Positions 60,277 to 64,000 of a DNA stretch of 64,000 nt are shown here, piece after piece. The notes under the pieces were generated by a model. The model was not told the DNA's origin and searched no databases. It worked only from the letters and a program-made list of their open reading frames with translations. The position numbers were made by a program, and so were the translations under genes. Each line of letters opens with the position of its first letter. The stretch's first letter is position 1. Source of the stretch: Histomonas meleagridis (taxonomy: Eukaryota > Parabasalia > Tritrichomonadida > Dientamoebidae); assembly GCA_020186115.1 (NCBI GenBank), contig WSYJ01000001.1, positions 1,302,001 to 1,366,000 on the forward strand. The letters run 5' to 3'.

Positions 60277-62600
60277 TTAGCTCATACTCATTAACTTCTT
60301 TATTGGATCACTTGAATTTTCACAGTATTCTTTAATCTTCGGTGTGCAATGGTAATAATAACTTCCATCGACACACTTACCAATAAAATTTTCGGGAGAT
60401 TTAAAATATATCTCGGTGAAAACATGTTCAATCTTAAACTTACCGAGTTCATTACCAATAAATCCTTTATCTTTCAATAACATAAAATCTTCTTCTGATA
60501 TTAACGCAGAATCAACTTTGGAGTAATAGACTTTCACAAGATTATTTATCAAACCCATTTTGTTATTAAAATTATCTAAAACACTTTTCGCAAATTGTGG
60601 ATAAGTGAAATTTTCAACAAACGGATTGACTGTATCAACAAATCCTGAAATTCCATCTGCATTATAAGTGTATTTTAATACATAAGGTGCGAATTCATCA
60701 ATATACTTATTAACGTTATTTACAAATTTATGTTTTATAATTTTTGGTTTTTTTTTTTTTTTTCCCCAGCAGCTATTCATCAAAAATTTAAGTGTTGTTG
60801 ACAATTTATCTTTTCCCAATAATTTGGCTTTCATTCTTGCATCATATAATTTTTCTATTAACTCTTTTACCTTTGTGTTTTCTTCTTTAAACTTTCCGTT
60901 GAGCATCAGGTAATCCAGGAGGAATTGATTGAACACTTGACCTATACGCTCCGCATTGATCAAGATAATAAAGTTTTTTGTTTTAAATAAATCTTATTCC
61001 AAATAATTTTTTGGAAAATGAATTTCAGATCTTATTTTTATCTGCAATCTCTCCAGAAAATGAATATACATTATCAAAACATCCGAACTCAAACAGTATT
61101 TTTTGCATTAATTTAGAAAATTTATAATATCTTGATACATTAATTCTTTTTCTTAATTTCAATGAATCAATAACTTTTTGAAGTTCTTTTAATCTCTCCG
61201 GGATTTCATTTTCTTCTGGAATGTATCCAAAGAAACTTTTTGTTTGAGGCGTCTGCTGGAGCAGACTTGTCTGCGACTTAACTTTTTTAGAATAAATCGA
61301 TAAAGGTTTTTTATCAGTAACAAATATTTTTCTATAAGAGTTAAAAGATTTATTTTTTGATTTCTTATAACTCCATGAAAGTTTATTTATTGTTTGTTGA
61401 TTCATTGGAATCAAAAGTTTATGTTGTATCATTAAATAAACCAAGCTTCTTATGCCAAGAGATTTTTTAGAGAACGAATATCTTTTATCATCAAATTTTA
61501 ATAACATCATTTTTCTGTTATGATTTTTAAATCTTGAATCAGCATTTATTTTATCATAATTCTTTATATAACATTCCGATACATTAACTTTAGAATTTAG
61601 CATATAGTGATCTTCAATAATTATTAGTTTTATTTCTCTGTTGTAATTTTCGCCAAATACCTTTCTTGATGTATTTTTTAGTTTCTGAATAAAATATTTT
61701 GACTTCAATTTTGATTTTTAATAAATCAGAAATTCTTTTTAACTCACTTCTTGGAACAGTTCGCGTTTGAATAAAACTCTTCAGTAATTCTAACTCATCT
61801 TCTTTCAATACTTCTGAAGCAATAAATGCTTGAATTAAACATGATTCATTTATATTAGAATCATTAACGTCTGTAAATATTCCAAATTTTCTTAAATCAA
61901 TATCTGACGTGTTGATATAAGGAAAGAATCCTGGATTTATTCTCTTTCCTTTTTTGAAATCTTTAAATTCAAAATGAATGGTTTTAATAAATAACATATG
62001 TTCAAACACAACATCGTTCGTATCACCAATCACTCTTTCATTATTTAATCCAGCACGTAAAAAATTCAACTGTATTTTTTGTTTGCATGCAAATATTGTT
62101 CTCTTCCGTCTTCATCAATTAAAGTCATTTTAATATCTTTATTAATTTTAGGTCCTGCTGTTTCAATCGCATACATCAAAGCAGAAAGAAATGTATCAAT
62201 ACTTGATTTGTTTTCAAACGTAAAATCTTTTTGTTTCATTAAATTTTTTGTCAATTTATTTGTTAAATTAAATACTTCACGTTTAAAATCTTCTGATTCA
62301 TTTTTGAAAAATCCATCTTTCTTTTTACTAAAACGTTCAAATGAATCTTTATTTTTTCGATTCATTATCACTTAAAGGAAGATTCATTAAATTATTAATT
62401 TCCTCTGGGATGTATTCTGCTCTTCCTCTTGATATTCTATATCTTAACTGATTAACACTTAATCTTATATGATTTTGATATTGTTCGTCATAAACTTCAA
62501 GTGGAGTTGAAGTATTTCTATAAACAAAATTTTTCGGTAAAGTGTATCCGTATTTTTCAAATAAACTTCTAACTTCTTTTTTGCTCAATCTTTTTGGCAT
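60277..62600 (-). pseudogene. Maverick DNA polymerase B-like protein, several frame breaks
   Basis: From ATG 62600 on the minus strand. The N-terminal region (MPKRLSKKEVRSLFEKYGY) and the DVNDSNINESCLIQAFIAS block are followed by a polymerase part with motif A-like YYLDQCGAY, motif B-like KFLMNSCWG and motif C-like VYYSKVDSALI, as in the trichomonad Maverick polymerase family I recall. A usual 3'-5' exonuclease block (DFE-type) is not seen. Breaks: one extra A in runs at 62352-62357, 62076-62081, 61697-61700 and 61035-61039; a probable one-base loss in 61007-61012; a stop near 60983; and one extra base near 60902. A pure A16 run (60749-60764 as T16) follows motif B. The gene is probably inactive as read. 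Confidence 0.72.
61251..61274. repeat. Overlapping GC-rich palindromes in the polymerase-like ORF
   Basis: GTCTGCT-GG-AGCAGAC (61251-61266) overlaps GCAGAC-TT-GTCTGC (61261-61274): two perfect stems sharing one arm. Confidence 0.85.
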
Positions 62601-62666
62601 TTTATCAAAAATAAAAAAATAAATTTTTTTTAAAACTAAGTTTAATTTTTTTCTAAAATTAATTCT

Positions 62667-63640
62667 TTATTCTTTTATTTTTGTAGCATAAAGTGTATTA
62701 TGAACGTTTGTTATTTTCCAATTTCCTGTTTCTTCAAGCATTCCTTTAATCTCATCTTTTCGAATCATGCACTTTTTAACTGCTTTCCACATTTTAACGA
62801 TTGACATAACAGGAATTCTTTCTTTATTTGGAAAATACTCTTTAACAAAATCATTAATATTCTCTTTATCTTCTATTTCATCAACTTCTTCTTGAATCCT
62901 TTTAATTTCATCTTGTACTCTTTTCTTCTTCTTCTTTTCTTCTATCTTCTATATCTTCTAATGAATATTCATATTCTTTCATCAATTTTTCACATTTATC
63001 ACATTTCAGTGAATGATACTTAGCGTTGAAATTATAAACTTCAGCCGAAAAATTCATTGAAGCTTCAATAACTTTATCAACATCATACATTTCAATATTA
63101 AACTCATTAAATTCCTTTCCTCTTAAATCTTTATTTTTAATTCGCCAGCAATACTCAGCTAATAATTTATAAAAATCATCAATTATCTTTAATTCAGACC
63201 TTTTACGTAATTTTAAGGCATCAGCATTATATGTTAATGCTTTACGTTCGAGTGCTGAGTGATTACAAGAAAAGGTTTGAGTTTTTCTGTTCATTTTTCT
63301 GATTAACGCTTTTATTTCTGTTGAATCATCTTTTTCAATTTCAATTTTTGGAAAACTTTTGACTGAAACATCAAGTGTTAATTCAGGAATACTTACAGCA
63401 GGAATTGATTTTGCAAATTCTAAAATTTGTTCTAAATATTGTTGATTTCTTTCTAATTTAACTTCAACGGGAAGTTGATGATTTAAGATTTTATTTTTTA
63501 TATTCTTTAATAGTATTTGAATAATCATTTACTGAATCATTAATTTTATTTTCAATCTTTATATTATTTAATTTAGTTAAGCATAAAGCAGACGTTTGAT
63601 TTTCCGAAACAAGAGCAGAACAAGAATTTTTCATTAACAT
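62667..63640 (-). pseudogene. Maverick coiled-coil protein with CxxC motif, two +1 frameshifts
   Basis: From ATG 63640 (MLMKNSCSALVSENQ). I choose this start over an ATG at 63682 because the AT-rich leader common to neighbouring genes ends exactly there. One extra A in a 6-A run near 63495 and one in a 4-A run near 62930 break the frame; without them it is one frame of 324 codons ending at 62667. Residues include a cysteine/histidine cluster (SCNHSALE, CDKCEKLM) which may bind zinc, and a helical Glu/Lys-rich end (KENINDFVKEYFPNKERI). The function is unknown. The leader is nearly the same as that of the HNH and polymerase-like genes. Confidence 0.6.
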
Positions 63641-63733
63641 TTTTATAGAAATTAAAAAAATAAATTTTTTATAAATTAGCATTATTTTTTTAAAGTTAAT
63701 TTTTATTTTTTTTATTTTTTTATTTTATATAAA
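63641..63733. promoter_or_regulatory. Divergent AT-rich promoter region
   Basis: 93 bp between divergent ATGs at 63640 (minus) and 63734 (plus). On the minus side the leader has TTATTTTTTTAATTTC and TATAAAAATG; on the plus side a T8 run, ATTTTATATAAAATG. Confidence 0.45.
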
Positions 63734-64000
63734 ATGGAAAGATTTTTTTTGATATAAAGAAAATAAATGAAAATATTGACGAAGAAATAGAAACTGCAAA
63801 AATTCATTTAAATGAATTATATATTCATTTAATGACTATATTTATTGTAGAAAATGATTTAATAGAAAAATCACCATTAGAAATTTGTAAACAATATTTA
63901 GAAATTAACGAACCGAAGAATAAAAGAAGTAAAAAGAATAAAAATATTATTGCAGAACAACATAAAAAAATAAATGAAGTGTTAATTTATGTGAATGAAT
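63734..64000 (+). CDS. Partial Maverick ORF, runs off the window
   Basis: ATG at 63734 is followed by a T8 run at 63743-63750. In the frame set by the ATG a stop follows at once; the frame that stays open to 64000 (DIKKINENIDEEIETAKIHL) needs an indel in the T-run or a later start. The readable part is acidic-helical, then basic (KNKRSKKNKN). I do not recognise it. Confidence 0.4.

Overview
The window looks like nuclear DNA of a trichomonad, most likely Trichomonas vaginalis or a close relative. The base composition is AT-rich, the genes are intronless with very short 5' leaders, and several start just after an initiator-like TCA(C/T) or an AACGG/AACGTT motif. The gene families also fit: a BspA-like leucine-rich-repeat surface protein, a trichomonad-type ankyrin protein, a casein-kinase-1-type kinase, several broken DNA transposons and a Maverick/Polinton virus-like element. 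The species is inferred from family recall; no database search was possible.

Layout. 1-12.9 kb: the end of a broken surface-protein gene (minus), a single-pass membrane protein with an ADP-ribosyltransferase-like fold, BBS9 (a BBSome subunit), a 1,273-residue BspA-like protein, cytosolic histidyl-tRNA synthetase and a small repeat protein. 13.3-16.3 kb: an ankyrin gene (minus) whose 3' part is an array of about eleven ankyrin units with a period of about 170 bp, which cannot be read in one frame. 16.4-18.5 kb: coding debris. 18.5-22.4 kb: a CK1-like kinase (minus) and a membrane-anchored GH13 amylase. 23.2-24.0 kb: a 40-41 bp satellite of 21 copies. 24.2-31.4 kb: a giant Glu/Lys repeat gene (minus), frame-broken inside its repeats. 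31.8-34.4 kb: GDP-mannose pyrophosphorylase and a short Sec23/24-like protein. 34.8-46.1 kb: two large unrecognised genes, a divergent ribosomal protein uL18 (RPL5)-like gene and a multi-pass membrane protein.

46.3-64 kb is dominated by mobile DNA: an rve/DDE integrase-like pseudogene, a Mutator-like (MULE) transposase pseudogene, copies of a 125-bp repeat that may be a terminal repeat, and most of a Maverick/Polinton that runs off the right edge. The Maverick carries an integrase, a double-jelly-roll major capsid protein, a candidate minor capsid protein, a coiled-coil protein, an HNH endonuclease, a polymerase-B-like protein and several unrecognised ORFs. No packaging ATPase or adenovirus-like protease is in view; these may lie beyond 64 kb.

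Three patterns stand out. (1) Nearly every frame break in the Maverick is one extra A in a sense-strand A-run, although the single-copy host genes are intact. (2) The Maverick genes share a compact T-rich leader next to the ATG, unlike host promoters, with divergent gene pairs only 36-38 bp apart. (3) Small GC-rich perfect hairpins with 2-3 nt loops are scattered inside Maverick reading frames. The polymorphic repeat regions and the Maverick are also where short-read polishing would fail, so assembly error competes with biology as the explanation of (1).
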